A stretch of 64,000 nt of DNA from Erythrobacter litoralis (GTDB taxonomy: Bacteria; Pseudomonadota; Alphaproteobacteria; Sphingomonadales; Sphingomonadaceae): contig NZ_CP017057.1 in assembly GCF_001719165.1 (NCBI RefSeq), positions 930,001-994,000 on the forward strand, read 5' to 3'. A program made the position numbers and the translations under genes. The notes below the pieces were generated by a model, which saw nothing but the letters and a program-made list of their open reading frames with translations, was not told the DNA's origin and ran no database searches. Below are positions 34,720 through 43,954 of the stretch, piece by piece. Within the stretch, counting starts at the first letter, position 1; each line of letters starts with the position of its first letter.

Positions 34720-36285
34720 GTGAGCGCGCGCATCGTCATTATCGGGGCAGGCATTGGCGGGCTGACCAGCGCCGCCATGCTTGCCGCACGCGGCCATGAT
34801 GTGACTCTCGTCGAAAAGGAACGCTGGATCGGCGGCAAGGCGCGCCATGTCGAGGTCGACGGCCAGCCGGTTGCCGCAGGACCGACCGTTTTCACGATGC
34901 GCGACGTGTTCGAAGGTCTCTTTCATGCCTGCGACGCGCGGCTCGAGGATTTCATCACCGCACGCCAGGCCGGGATCATCGCCCGCCATGCCTGGGAGGA
35001 TGGCGGCCATCTCGACCTTTTCGCCGATCCCTTGCGCAGCGAGGAGGCGATCGGCGATTTCGCCGGAGCCGAGGCGGCAGCGGGTTTCCGCTCTTTCCGG
35101 CAGGAGGCGCGGCGCATCTACGAAGTGCTAGACGAGCCTTTCCTGCGCGGTGAAAGCGCTTCGACGCCGCTGCCGATGATGTGGCGCATCGGCCTGCTCA
35201 ACATGGGCGATATGCTCGCGATGCGCCCCTTCGACAATCTGTGGAAGGCGCTGGGCGAACATTTCGCCGATCCCCGCCTGCAGCAGCTCTATGGCCGTTA
35301 TGCGACCTATTGCGGCTCCGACCCGTTCCGGGCGCCCGCGACCCTCATGCTGATCGCCCATACAGAGGCGCGCGGCGTCTGGCTGATCGATGGCGGCATT
35401 GCGGCGCTCGCTCAGGGAATCGGCATGCTGGCCGAGCGCAAGGGGGCGAAGATCCGCACCGGCGAGGGGGTCTCGCACATATTGGCGCAGAATGGCCGGG
35501 TGAACGGGGTCCGCCTCGCGAGCGGGGAAATGCTCCACGCTGAGATCGTGATCTGCAATGGCGATCCCGCCGCCCTTGCCGAAGGGCGATTCGGCCACGA
35601 AGCCGCGCGCGCCGTGCGTTCCATGCCGACCACCAAGCGCTCGCTTTCGGCGCTCGTATGGTTCGCCCACGCGAAGACGAGCGGTTTCGACCTTACCCAT
35701 CACAATGTCTTCTTCTCACGCGATTACGCTCGCGAGTTCGAGCAGATCCGCTCCGGTCGTCCGCCCAGCGAGCCGACCGTCTATCTGTGCGCCCAGGATC
35801 GCGGAGCCAACGACAAGGGCGAAAACCACGACGGCGCCCGCGAGCGCATCCAGATCATCGTCAACGCCCCCGCCAACGGGGACACCCATGCCTATTCACC
35901 CGAGGAGACCGAGCAATGCACACGGCAGATGAGGGCGACGCTCGAGCGGTGCGGCCTCGAACTCGAGGACCCTATGCCCCACGAACTCGCCAGCCCGGCG
36001 ACATGGGAGAAACTGTTCCCGCAAACCGGTGGAGCCCTTTATGGCAGGGCGTCGCACGGCTGGGCGGCCTCCTTCCAGAGGCAGGGTCCGAGGACCCGGA
36101 TGAAGGGGCTGTACTGCGCGGGCGGGGCGACGCATCCGGCAGCCGGCGTCCCCATGGCAGCCTTGTCCGGACTGCTGGCGGCAAGGACGATCGCATCGGA
36201 CCTCGCTTCGACGCGGAGGTTCCACCCGGTGGCTACACCTGGTGGTACGTCGATGCGATCAGTGACGACGGGCAGCACGCCCTGA
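34720..36285 (+). CDS. crtD: Carotenoid 3,4-desaturase / methoxyneurosporene dehydrogenase (CrtD)
   Basis: A 521-residue flavin-type carotenoid desaturase of the CrtI/CrtD family. The GTG at 34720 has GGGGAGA immediately upstream and starts next to the dinucleotide-binding motif (IVIIGAGIGGLTSAAMLAARGH); an ATG at 34693 is the alternative. The C-terminal GLYCAGGATHPAAGVPMAALSG is the family end motif. Assignment to CrtD rather than CrtI rests on the adjacent crtC and crtF. The last 26 or so codons overlap crtC. Confidence 0.88.
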   Translation: MSARIVIIGAGIGGLTSAAMLAARGHDVTLVEKERWIGGKARHVEVDGQPVAAGPTVFTMRDVFEGLFHACDARLEDFITARQAGIIARHAWEDGGHLDLFADPLRSEEAIGDFAGAEAAAGFRSFRQEARRIYEVLDEPFLRGESASTPLPMMWRIGLLNMGDMLAMRPFDNLWKALGEHFADPRLQQLYGRYATYCGSDPFRAPATLMLIAHTEARGVWLIDGGIAALAQGIGMLAERKGAKIRTGEGVSHILAQNGRVNGVRLASGEMLHAEIVICNGDPAALAEGRFGHEAARAVRSMPTTKRSLSALVWFAHAKTSGFDLTHHNVFFSRDYAREFEQIRSGRPPSEPTVYLCAQDRGANDKGENHDGARERIQIIVNAPANGDTHAYSPEETEQCTRQMRATLERCGLELEDPMPHELASPATWEKLFPQTGGALYGRASHGWAASFQRQGPRTRMKGLYCAGGATHPAAGVPMAALSGLLAARTIASDLASTRRFHPVATPGGTSMRSVTTGSTP

Positions 36286-37124
36286 CGATCATAGCCTTCG
36301 TCGGCAGCGTCTTTTCACCCTATTACAAGCGCAGCGGCCGTCACGACCCGCTCGACCATTGTTCGCTCAACGTCGCGCTCTACGGACCCGAGGCGCGCTG
36401 GGTCATGACCGAGCGCCCGAGCGGGTCCGTCACGCGCGAGCCCACCACGCTCGCGATCGGGCCAAGCAGGGTCGAATGGAAGGGCGATGCGCTCCACATC
36501 CATATCGAGGAGCGCGACACGCGCCTCTTCAACCCGGTGCACCGCCGGGTGCGCGGCGTCGTAAAGGTCCATCCCGAGGCACTCAATCCCACGAGCTTCG
36601 CACTCGACCACGGCGAGAAGCACATCTGGCACTGCCTTGCCCCGCGCGCGCGGATCGAGGTCGACATGGAAAACCCCGGGCTTTCGTGGAAGGGCAAGGG
36701 CTATTTTGACCACAATCGAGGGTCCGAATCGCTCGAAGACGGCTTCCGCATCTGGCACTGGTCGCGGGCCCATACGAAGCACGGAGCTCTGGTCTGCTAT
36801 GAAGGCGAACGTCGCGACGGCTCGCTTTTCGCCAGCGCGATCCGGTTCGACCGTAACGGCGTGGCCGAGGATGCCGAACTTCCCCCGATTGCCCGGCTGC
36901 CGCACAGCAAGTGGCGGGTGGAACGCCGGGCGCGCTCGGAAATCTCGGTCGCGCGGGTACGGCGGACCTGGGAGGACACGCCCTTTTACGCGCGCAGCGA
37001 ACTGTCCTCGCATCTTGACGGGGAGGAAGTCGTGGCGGTGCAGGAAAGCCTCGACATGCGGCGCTTCGCTTCGCCCATCGTCCAGTTCATGCTGCCCTAC
37101 CGGATGCCGCGCAAGCGGGCTTAG
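36003..37124 (+). CDS. crtC: Carotenoid 1,2-hydratase (CrtC), start uncertain
   Basis: The conserved part begins near 36210 (PRFDAEVPPGGYTWWYVDAI) and continues through IAFVGSVFSPYYKRSGRHDP and NPVHRRVRGVVKVHPEALNP to the stop at 37124. CrtC adds water to the 1,2 double bond of acyclic carotenoids. The nearest ATG, GTG or TTG in frame before the conserved part is ATG 36003, which would give 373 residues and a 283-bp overlap with crtD. A rarer start codon closer to the domain is possible. The stop pairs with that of a convergent small gene. Confidence 0.85.
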   Translation: MGETVPANRWSPLWQGVARLGGLLPEAGSEDPDEGAVLRGRGDASGSRRPHGSLVRTAGGKDDRIGPRFDAEVPPGGYTWWYVDAISDDGQHALTIIAFVGSVFSPYYKRSGRHDPLDHCSLNVALYGPEARWVMTERPSGSVTREPTTLAIGPSRVEWKGDALHIHIEERDTRLFNPVHRRVRGVVKVHPEALNPTSFALDHGEKHIWHCLAPRARIEVDMENPGLSWKGKGYFDHNRGSESLEDGFRIWHWSRAHTKHGALVCYEGERRDGSLFASAIRFDRNGVAEDAELPPIARLPHSKWRVERRARSEISVARVRRTWEDTPFYARSELSSHLDGEEVVAVQESLDMRRFASPIVQFMLPYRMPRKRA

Positions 37125-37133
37125 GAGACCTTC

Positions 37134-37286
37134 CTAGCCGGCGTCCTTCTCCCGTTCCGCCGCCTCGCGCGCTTCGCGTTCGGCGCGGGTGCGCTTGAGC
37201 TCGCGGTCGGTCCTCATGACCTGCCAAACGCCGAAACCGATCGCGACGCCGTAGAAGAACACCAGCTCGATCCAGCCGAAATTCAT
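37134..37286 (-). CDS. 50-residue single-helix membrane protein after bchO
   Basis: ATG at 37286, TAG at 37134-37136, 50 residues. The N-terminal half is one membrane helix (MNFGWIELVFFYGVAIGFGV, then WQVM). The C-terminal half is a charged helix rich in Arg/Glu (RTDRELKRTRAEREAREAAE). The start overlaps the bchO stop by 4 nt, the same coupling as elsewhere in this operon, which argues that it is translated. I do not recognise a family. A role as a small subunit or anchor near Mg chelatase is only inference from position. Confidence 0.75.
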   Translation of the reverse strand: MNFGWIELVFFYGVAIGFGVWQVMRTDRELKRTRAEREAREAAEREKDAG

Positions 37287-38176
37287 TGCGTCTGCTCCTG
37301 TCGGATGCGGGCGAAATCGCGGATCAGCTCGGCGGCGCGTTCCGGATCTTCCTCATGGGCAAGATGGCCGAGCCCTTGCATCACCTCGAGCTTCGCATCG
37401 GGCAGCCACGAGCTCGCCTCGCGGGTCCAGTCGAGCGGGATCGCGGTATCCTTGTCCGAATGGACCAGCAGCACCGGATTCGCCACCTCGCCGAGCCGGG
37501 CCTTGAGGCGCGGCAGGTCCCAATTGGCCATCATCGCGAGCGCCCCCTTCGCATGGCGCGGATTGCGGAGCAGCGCCGAATAGCAGGCGAGCCCCGTCTC
37601 ATCGATCCGCGAGCCCGTCGAGCGGTTGAGGAAACGCTTCGCCTCGCCCGGCAGCCTCGTCGTCGCCGAAAAGATGCGCGGCACCAGCGGGTTGACGAAC
37701 AGCGCCTTGGCGAGCGCGGGAAAGACCTGCGCGGCGGGGCCGGGGAAGGGGCGCAGCGCCGAATTGAGCCCGACGATCGGCCCGGAATAGCCATGATCGA
37801 GCGCAAGCTGGATCGCCAGCGCCGTGCCCGCCGAATGGCCGACGACGATCGCCGGATCAAGCCCGAGATCGGCGATGAGACCTGCGACCTTTTCGGCCAT
37901 GCGGGGAAGGGCAGTGTGCTCGACCGAATGGCCACTGGTGAAGGCATGGCGCGGCAGGTCGATCGCAATGCAGTCGTGGTCGGCGGCCAGCAGCGGCATG
38001 ACATCGCGCCAGGAATGGACCGAAGCGCCGGTGCCGTGCAGCAGCAACACCTGCGGCGCGCCGGAAGGCCCCATGCGCTGGACATGCCATGTCGCCCCGC
38101 CCGAGGGCACGAAAGAACTCGCCTCGCGGTGTGGCCAGATCCGGCCCTCGCGGTTCCAGTCTAGCGCACTGCTCAT
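37283..38176 (-). CDS. bchO: BchO, alpha/beta hydrolase linked to Mg chelatase
   Basis: A 297-residue alpha/beta-fold hydrolase. The start at 38176 overlaps the bchD stop by 4 nt. The oxyanion HGTGASVHSW, nucleophile elbow VGHSAGTALA and late Asp/His (LLVHSDKDTAI, GLGHLAHEED) are seen, so the catalytic triad looks intact. BchO is genetically tied to magnesium chelation in purple bacteria but its reaction is not established. Confidence 0.92.
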   Translation of the reverse strand: MSSALDWNREGRIWPHREASSFVPSGGATWHVQRMGPSGAPQVLLLHGTGASVHSWRDVMPLLAADHDCIAIDLPRHAFTSGHSVEHTALPRMAEKVAGLIADLGLDPAIVVGHSAGTALAIQLALDHGYSGPIVGLNSALRPFPGPAAQVFPALAKALFVNPLVPRIFSATTRLPGEAKRFLNRSTGSRIDETGLACYSALLRNPRHAKGALAMMANWDLPRLKARLGEVANPVLLVHSDKDTAIPLDWTREASSWLPDAKLEVMQGLGHLAHEEDPERAAELIRDFARIRQEQTQ

Positions 38177-39984
38177 GCTGCCCTCCTGCCGCCGCCGGGC
38201 TGGGCGGCGTTGATGGCGCTCTGGAGCGTCTTCGCATCGGCGCGGGGAAGTGCGAGGAAGCGCCCTCGCATCGCATCGGCCAGCGCCTGTCCCTCGCGCG
38301 CCGGGCGGGGCGAGATGTCGACCACCAGCGCCTCGATACCGCGCGCGGCGATCGCCCTGGCCGCGGCCTCGGCATCCTCGCCCGCCTGCTTGCGCCCAGG
38401 CTGTCCGTTGGCGTCGATATTGGCGCGACCGTCGGTCAGGATCACGAGGCTGGCCGTGCGTCCTTTCCCGATCACGCTTTCGGCGCATTCGCGCGCCGCG
38501 TTGAGGCCCAGCGCAAGCGGGGTTCCCCCGCCGCCCGGCAGGCCCGAAAGCGCGCGCTTGGCGCGGGTGAGCGAACGGGTCGGGGGAAGCAGCAATTCGG
38601 CATTGTCCCCGCGAAACGCGACCAGCGCGACCTCGCTGCGGGTAACATAGGCCTGAGCCAGCATCAGTTCGACCGCGCCCTTGGCTTCGGCGAGGCGCGC
38701 GGCGGCAGCGGAGCCGGAGGCGTCGACGGCGAAGATCGTGACGCGCGGCGCCTTTTCCTCGTAGCGGCGGATGCGCAGGTCCTCCTTGCGCATGAGGATC
38801 GGGGCCTCGTCGGTCCGGCCTTCGAGAGCACGCTCGCGGCGGCGCACCTGCTGCCACGGCACCGCGGCGCGCAGCGTGTCGATCAGCGCGAGCCGGTTGC
38901 CCCCGCGCGGCATTCCCGGCCGCGCGCCGAGCGGCTTGCCGCGCGTGCCCGCCTTCTTCTTCTGCCCGGTACCGCTCGCGCCACCGGTGCGGCGCGGGGC
39001 ATTGCCCTTGGCGAGCTGTTCGAGCAGGTCCTTCGGGATCGCGGCCTCGGCTGCCTCGACCAGCATTTCCTCGAGTTCGTCCTGCTGTTTCTGCCGTTCA
39101 TCCTCGCTGCGTTCATCCTCGCCGCCTTCGGGAGGGTCGCTGGAATCGTCCTGCGGCTGCTCGGGCGGGGGCTGGTCGGGTTCGGGCTGATCCTGTTCCT
39201 GCTGTTCGACGGGCGGCAGGCGCGTCGCCCGCGGTGCGAGGACGAGGCGCACGGCGGCGCTCAGATCCGCTTCGGTCGCCTCGCTCCGCCCGGCAAGCGC
39301 GGCATGAGCGCGCGCCGTCTCGCTTGCGAAGAGGAGCGGCCGAACGGAATAGACCCCGAGCGCCTCGGCCGTGGCGGCGAGCGCTCCCAGCGCCTTGTCC
39401 GTTAGTGGGGTGACCCCGCCAGGATCGAGCGTGTCTTCGCCGGGCAGAGCGAGATCCTGCCACATGCGCGAAGCCGCGAGATCGCAGGAAAAGGCGAGGC
39501 GTTCGATCAGGCTGACCGGCGGGCTTTCGTCTGGATCGGTGCTGTCGTCGAGCAGGACCAGCGCAGGCGCGGCGCCGGTTTGCCCCGCGCCTTCGTCGAG
39601 GGCCTGCGCAAGGCGCCCTGCGACCCCGTCTTCGATCCGTTCGGCCATGGGCGCAACCAGCGCGCCGCCCGCCGCTTCTTCGACAAGCCCCGATTGCGCC
39701 ACCGGCCGGCCTGCGGCGAGGCTTGCCGCGATATCGATCCCGCCGAGCAGGCGTTCATCGTCGACATGGCCGGGCATACGCCGCCATGGCCGCCCCTCCG
39801 CCGCCATCCGCTCTCCCAGTGCCGCGACAAGCGCATCGCGCGCCGGGCCGCTGCCGCGCAGCACCATGCCGCCGAAGCGCGACGGCGCCGCAAGGAACAG
39901 CCGCGCGGCGATCAGCGCGTCCTCCATCGGGTCGGGCGGTTCGGGAACGGCGCCCGCAAGACCTCGCGGATCGGCGTCGTTCAT
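38173..39984 (-). CDS. bchD: Magnesium chelatase subunit D
   Basis: A 603-residue AAA+-like subunit with an N-terminal ATPase-like domain lacking a proper Walker A, a Pro/Glu/Asp/Gln-rich acidic linker (about residues 255-310) and a C-terminal integrin-type VWA domain with the metal-site D-x-S-x-S (VDASGSAA). With BchI it forms the motor that drives Mg insertion by BchH. ATGA overlaps join it to bchI and bchO. Confidence 0.95.
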   Translation of the reverse strand: MNDADPRGLAGAVPEPPDPMEDALIAARLFLAAPSRFGGMVLRGSGPARDALVAALGERMAAEGRPWRRMPGHVDDERLLGGIDIAASLAAGRPVAQSGLVEEAAGGALVAPMAERIEDGVAGRLAQALDEGAGQTGAAPALVLLDDSTDPDESPPVSLIERLAFSCDLAASRMWQDLALPGEDTLDPGGVTPLTDKALGALAATAEALGVYSVRPLLFASETARAHAALAGRSEATEADLSAAVRLVLAPRATRLPPVEQQEQDQPEPDQPPPEQPQDDSSDPPEGGEDERSEDERQKQQDELEEMLVEAAEAAIPKDLLEQLAKGNAPRRTGGASGTGQKKKAGTRGKPLGARPGMPRGGNRLALIDTLRAAVPWQQVRRRERALEGRTDEAPILMRKEDLRIRRYEEKAPRVTIFAVDASGSAAAARLAEAKGAVELMLAQAYVTRSEVALVAFRGDNAELLLPPTRSLTRAKRALSGLPGGGGTPLALGLNAARECAESVIGKGRTASLVILTDGRANIDANGQPGRKQAGEDAEAAARAIAARGIEALVVDISPRPAREGQALADAMRGRFLALPRADAKTLQSAINAAQPGGGRRAA

Positions 39985-40982
39985 CCGAACAATTCGTCGA
40001 TCGCGCGGGTGATCCGCGCGCCGGAGCCGGTTTCGTCGAGCACGTCGCGCCGCAACCGGTGGCGCAGGGCCGAGGGCGCGATTTCGACGAGATGCTCGCG
40101 CTTCACCTCCTTCGCGCCCTTGAGCGCGGCGAGCGCACGGGCGGCGCGCATCAGGGTGAGTTCGCCGCGCAGCCCGTCAGCGCCTACCGCGAGGCACAGC
40201 TCCGCCGCATCGCGCAGCAGGTTCTCGCCCGGGACCAGCTTGGGCAGTCTGGCCTTGCCGCGCGCGATCTGCCTGAGGATCTTCTCGTCTTCGCCCGCCC
40301 ACTTGTCCGAAAAGGCCTGGGGATCGCTCTCGCGCTCGGCGACGAGGCGCATGATCTGGATCCGGGTCTCGATTTCGCTTGGCGTTCGCACCTCGACCGA
40401 CAGGCCGAAGCGGTCAAGCAGCTGCGGGCGCAGTTCGCCTTCTTCCGGGTTGCCCGAACCGATCAACACGAATTTCGCCGGATGGCGGACCGAAAGACCC
40501 TCGCGTTCGACCACGTTTTCGCCCGAGGCCGCGACATCGAGCAAAAGGTCGACGAGATGATCTTCGAGCAGATTGATCTCGTCGATATACAGAAAGCCGC
40601 GATGCGCCCTTGCGAGCAGGCCCGGTTCGAACCCCTTTTCGCCCGAGCGAAGCGCGCGTTCGAGGTCGAGGCTCCCGACCACCCGGTCCTCCGTCGCGCC
40701 CAGCGGCAGGTCGACGAAGGGCACCGCGCGCTTTCTTAACGGGCCGCTGCCGCAGACATCGGGATACCGTTCGGATTCCTCCTTGGAGCAGCCATAGGGG
40801 CAATTCTCGATCGCGGTGATCGGCGGGAGCAGCGCCGCCAGGGCGCGCGCCGCAGTGGACTTGCCGGTGCCGCGGTCGCCGAAGACCATGACCCCGCCTA
40901 CGCTGGGATCGACCGCTGCGATCAGCAGGGCCTGTTTCATCTCGTCCTGACCGACGATCGCGGAGAAGGGAAAGCGTGCCAT
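39981..40982 (-). CDS. bchI: Magnesium chelatase ATPase subunit I
   Basis: A 333-residue AAA+ ATPase. FPFSAIVGQDEMKQAL starts the domain; Walker A is GDRGTGKST, Walker B GFLYIDEINLLEDHLVDLLLD, and the sensor region is VLIGSGNPEEGELRPQLLDRFG. It hydrolyses ATP as a hexameric ring with BchD. It heads the bchIDO unit, 98 bp after the iron-transport permease gene on the same strand, with a possible promoter at 41043-41070. Confidence 0.96.
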   Translation of the reverse strand: MARFPFSAIVGQDEMKQALLIAAVDPSVGGVMVFGDRGTGKSTAARALAALLPPITAIENCPYGCSKEESERYPDVCGSGPLRKRAVPFVDLPLGATEDRVVGSLDLERALRSGEKGFEPGLLARAHRGFLYIDEINLLEDHLVDLLLDVAASGENVVEREGLSVRHPAKFVLIGSGNPEEGELRPQLLDRFGLSVEVRTPSEIETRIQIMRLVAERESDPQAFSDKWAGEDEKILRQIARGKARLPKLVPGENLLRDAAELCLAVGADGLRGELTLMRAARALAALKGAKEVKREHLVEIAPSALRHRLRRDVLDETGSGARITRAIDELFG

Positions 40983-41042
40983 AGGCCGCCACTTTTAGCC
41001 TAAGGGCGCGTCCCCGCAAGGCCCGATGGACGCTTCGCGGCG

Positions 41043-41070
41043 ACAATATCCCCTTACAAAACGGCGCCAA
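41043..41070 (-). promoter_or_regulatory. Possible promoter of bchIDO
   Basis: On the minus strand TTGGCG (41070-41065), a 16-bp spacer and TATTGT (41048-41043) give a 4/6 plus 4/6 sigma-70 match, 61 bp before bchI. No TGT-N12-ACA site is seen here. Confidence 0.35.
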
Positions 41071-41080
41071 TCGCGAGCGC

Positions 41081-42781
41081 TCAACGGCGCGCGGTGCGAT
41101 GCAGCAGGATCACTGGCAGGATGCCCGCAGCCAGCAGGATAAGGGCGGGGATCGAGGCCTCCGCGAGCCGCTCGTCGCTGGCGAGGCGGTAGGTGCGCGT
41201 GGCGAGCGTTTCGAGATTGAACGGACGCAGGATCAGCGTTGCGGGAAGTTCGCGCAGGGTGTCGATGAACACCAGCGCCGCCGCCGCGCCGAGGCTGGGG
41301 GCGAGCAGCGGGGCGTGGATGCGCGCCAGCACCCGCGCCGGCCCCGCGCCCAGGGATCGCGCGGCGGCATCGAGATTGGCCGGGATCGTCGCCATGCCGC
41401 TTTCGACGCTGTTGTAGGCGACCGTCAGGAACCGCACCGAAAGCGCGTAGATCAGGAAAAGGCTCGTCCCCGTCAGCAGCAGGCCGCCGGGCGCATAGCC
41501 GAGCGTGTCGCGGGCGAACCGGGTAAGCTCGACATCGAACGCCCCGAGCGGGGCGAGCAGGCCGACCGCGAGCAAGGCGCCAGGCAGCGCGTAGCCCAAT
41601 GTCGCAAGCCGGATCGCGCCGCCGACCAGCGGGCTCGCCGAACGGCTCCGCGCAAACGCAAGCAGAAGCGCGGCGGCAAGACAGGCAAACGCTGTCGCAA
41701 GGCCGAGCCACAGGCTGTCCGAGGCATAGGCTGCAAGATCGCGGGTCGCCCCCAGCGCCGCCTCGCTCGTCGCCAGCCTGGCGAGGTGAAGCGCGGGAAG
41801 AACGAAGCCGAGCAGGACCGGCAGGGCGCAGGCAAGGCTCGCCAGGATGCGCCGGCCGGGTGACAGCTCGATCAGCGGCGCTGCGCCCCGCGCGCGGCCA
41901 TCGCGGCTTTCGCTCCGCCCGGAGCGGGTCGATGCCTCGAGCGCGACGAGTGCGATGACGAAAAGGAGCATGATCGCGGCCAGCTTGAGCGCTGCCTGCT
42001 TGTCCCCCATCGCTAGCCAGCTCCTGAAGATGCCGGTCGAAAAGGTCGGGATCGCGAAATATTCGGCGACCCCGAAATCGGCGAGCGTCTCCATCAGCAC
42101 GAGCGCGAGTCCGCCTGCGATCGCGGGTCGGGCGGCGGGCAGGGCGATCCGCCAGAAGGCCCGCGAAGGCGCTGCCCCGAGGCTCCTGGCGGCGCGGAAC
42201 TGCGCGAGGCTCTGTGCGGCGAAGGCGGCGCGCGCGAGGAGGTAGACGTAAGGATAGAGCACGATGGCGAGGATGAAGGCCCCGCCCGGCAGCGAACGGA
42301 TCGGCGGGACAAGCGCGCCCGTCCCTTCGCCGAACGCGCCGCGCAGGGCGCCCTGCACCGGGCCAGCATAATCGAGAAGGTCGGCATAGATATAGGCCGC
42401 GATATAGGCCGGAACGGCGAGCGGCAGGACCAGCGCCCAGCCGAGCACGCGCCGCCCGGGAAATTCCGCCGCGGTGACAAGCCACGCGCAGCCCACGCCG
42501 ATGAAGCCCGCCAGCATCCCCGTCAGCGCCATCAGCGCCGCCGTGTTGACGACGTAGCGCGGCAGCACCGAGCCTGCCATGTGCACGATCGCATCCATCC
42601 CGCCCGATGGCGCGGCCAGAAGGATCGCGAGGATCGGCAAAGCGGCGAGCGCGGCAAGAGCAAGTGCGGGCCAGTCCCAGCCGCGCGGGCGGGCAAGCGC
42701 ACGCCGCGCGACCGTCGGGCGTTCCGCCGCGCTTGCCTGCGGACCGCCTGTCCGCCTAATGCGGCTCACTTGCACAGCCAT
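41081..42781 (-). CDS. Ferric iron ABC transporter permease (FbpB-like)
   Basis: A 566-residue permease with about 12 membrane helices and two EAA-type coupling loops (ARSLGAAPSRAFWRIALPAA and ARSLGAGPARVLARIHAPLL), the duplicated layout of FbpB iron(III) permeases. It should form the inner-membrane channel for the ATPase and binding lipoprotein encoded divergently 38 bp away. Substrate is inferred from the binding protein. Confidence 0.88.
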   Translation of the reverse strand: MAVQVSRIRRTGGPQASAAERPTVARRALARPRGWDWPALALAALAALPILAILLAAPSGGMDAIVHMAGSVLPRYVVNTAALMALTGMLAGFIGVGCAWLVTAAEFPGRRVLGWALVLPLAVPAYIAAYIYADLLDYAGPVQGALRGAFGEGTGALVPPIRSLPGGAFILAIVLYPYVYLLARAAFAAQSLAQFRAARSLGAAPSRAFWRIALPAARPAIAGGLALVLMETLADFGVAEYFAIPTFSTGIFRSWLAMGDKQAALKLAAIMLLFVIALVALEASTRSGRSESRDGRARGAAPLIELSPGRRILASLACALPVLLGFVLPALHLARLATSEAALGATRDLAAYASDSLWLGLATAFACLAAALLLAFARSRSASPLVGGAIRLATLGYALPGALLAVGLLAPLGAFDVELTRFARDTLGYAPGGLLLTGTSLFLIYALSVRFLTVAYNSVESGMATIPANLDAAARSLGAGPARVLARIHAPLLAPSLGAAAALVFIDTLRELPATLILRPFNLETLATRTYRLASDERLAEASIPALILLAAGILPVILLHRTARR

Positions 42782-42819
42782 TCACGACCGGTCGGGACTG
42801 CGGCCATGGGAACAGCGTA

Positions 42820-43842
42820 TTGAGCCTCGAATTTCGACATATCGCCCATGCATATGGTGAGGTGCAGGCGCTGCGCGATATCAGTCTCGTCGCGCCTGCC
42901 GGTGAAATCACCTGCCTGCTTGGCTCTTCGGGATGCGGCAAGTCAACCTTGCTCGGCCTCGCCGCCGGGCTGCTCCCCGTGCAGCGCGGCGCGATCCTGC
43001 TCGACGGCGATGTTCTGGCCGACGAGACGAACGCGCCGCCGCCCGAAAAACGCCCGGTGGGGCTGGTGTTTCAGGAAGGCGCGCTGTTCCCGCACATGGA
43101 TATGCGCCGCAACATCGCCTTCGGCCTGCCCAAGGTACGGCATGGCGAGATCGAGGGCTGGCTGGAACAGGTCGGGCTTGCCGGCCTCGGCTCGCGCTAT
43201 CCGCACGAACTTTCCGGCGGGCAGCAGCAGCGCGCGGCGCTTGCCCGGGCGATGGCGCCGGGCCCGGCCGTGCTGCTGATGGACGAGCCTTTCGCCAGCG
43301 TCGACATAGTGCTGCGCCGCCGCCTGAGGCGCGATTGCCGGATGCTGCTTAAGGAGCGCGGGGCGACCACCATCCTCGTCACGCACGACCCTGCCGAAGC
43401 GCTCGATATCGGGGACCGGATCGCGGTCATGGAAGCGGGCCGGATCGTCCAGTTCGGAAGCCCGGAGGAATTGCACGAGGCCCCGCGCGCCGCCTCTATC
43501 GGGGCGATGTTTTCAGGCGCGCAGGTGGTTCCGGCCGAGCGGCGCGGCGAATTGCTCGCGACCCCGTTCGGCGATTGGCCTGCCGACTGCGTGCCCGGCG
43601 TGATGCCCGATGTAGTGCGGCTAGACCTTCTGGTGCATGCGCGCGCGATCGATCTCGTGCCCGATCCCGAGGGGCTGCCGGTGCGCGACGTACACGGGCT
43701 GGGCGACGGGACGGTGCGGGTGCTGCTGCGCGAGGGGGGAGGGCGCGACCTCGCGATCGAGACGCCGCAGGCTCCCGCACCAGGCGAGCGCTTCGGCGTC
43801 GTTCCCCATACGGGAAGCGTCCGCGCCTTCGCGGCGGAATAG
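42820..43842 (+). CDS. Ferric iron ABC transporter ATP-binding protein (FbpC-like)
   Basis: A 340-residue ABC ATPase. Walker A GSSGCGKST, signature LSGGQQQRAALARAM, Walker B AVLLMDEPFA and the switch His (THDPAEA) are intact. A regulatory C-terminal domain of about 110 residues follows. The start is a TTG at 42820: no in-frame ATG or GTG precedes the first beta strand (LEFRHIAHAYGEVQALR), and the ribosome site (GGGAA) is weak. It is divergent from the permease and followed by the binding protein. Confidence 0.88.
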   Translation: MSLEFRHIAHAYGEVQALRDISLVAPAGEITCLLGSSGCGKSTLLGLAAGLLPVQRGAILLDGDVLADETNAPPPEKRPVGLVFQEGALFPHMDMRRNIAFGLPKVRHGEIEGWLEQVGLAGLGSRYPHELSGGQQQRAALARAMAPGPAVLLMDEPFASVDIVLRRRLRRDCRMLLKERGATTILVTHDPAEALDIGDRIAVMEAGRIVQFGSPEELHEAPRAASIGAMFSGAQVVPAERRGELLATPFGDWPADCVPGVMPDVVRLDLLVHARAIDLVPDPEGLPVRDVHGLGDGTVRVLLREGGGRDLAIETPQAPAPGERFGVVPHTGSVRAFAAE

Positions 43843-43864
43843 CTTCGCCGCGTGAGCGACAATT

Positions 43865-43906
43865 CGCTTGCAAGCGCGCCTTTCATATTGCAACGCATTC
43901 GCAAAT
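43865..43906 (+). promoter_or_regulatory. Fur-like operator region upstream of the iron-binding protein gene
   Basis: CGCTTGCAAGCG at 43865-43876 is a perfect 12-bp palindrome. ATTGCAACGCATTCGCAAAT at 43887-43906 has the imperfect TTGC...GCAA dyad and AT-flanked spacing of alphaproteobacterial Fur boxes. It lies 49 bp before the start of an iron-uptake gene. Assignment to Fur (or Irr) is inference. Confidence 0.45.
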
Positions 43907-43954
43907 AGCGGCGCGTGCCTTGTCGGGCGCGCCGCAAGCGAAAGGACGTTTCCC

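Noticed and set aside
34720..36285. Identification of the desaturase as phytoene desaturase CrtI
   Set aside because: CrtI and CrtD are similar; the position between crtF and crtC favours CrtD, though a tree would be decisive.
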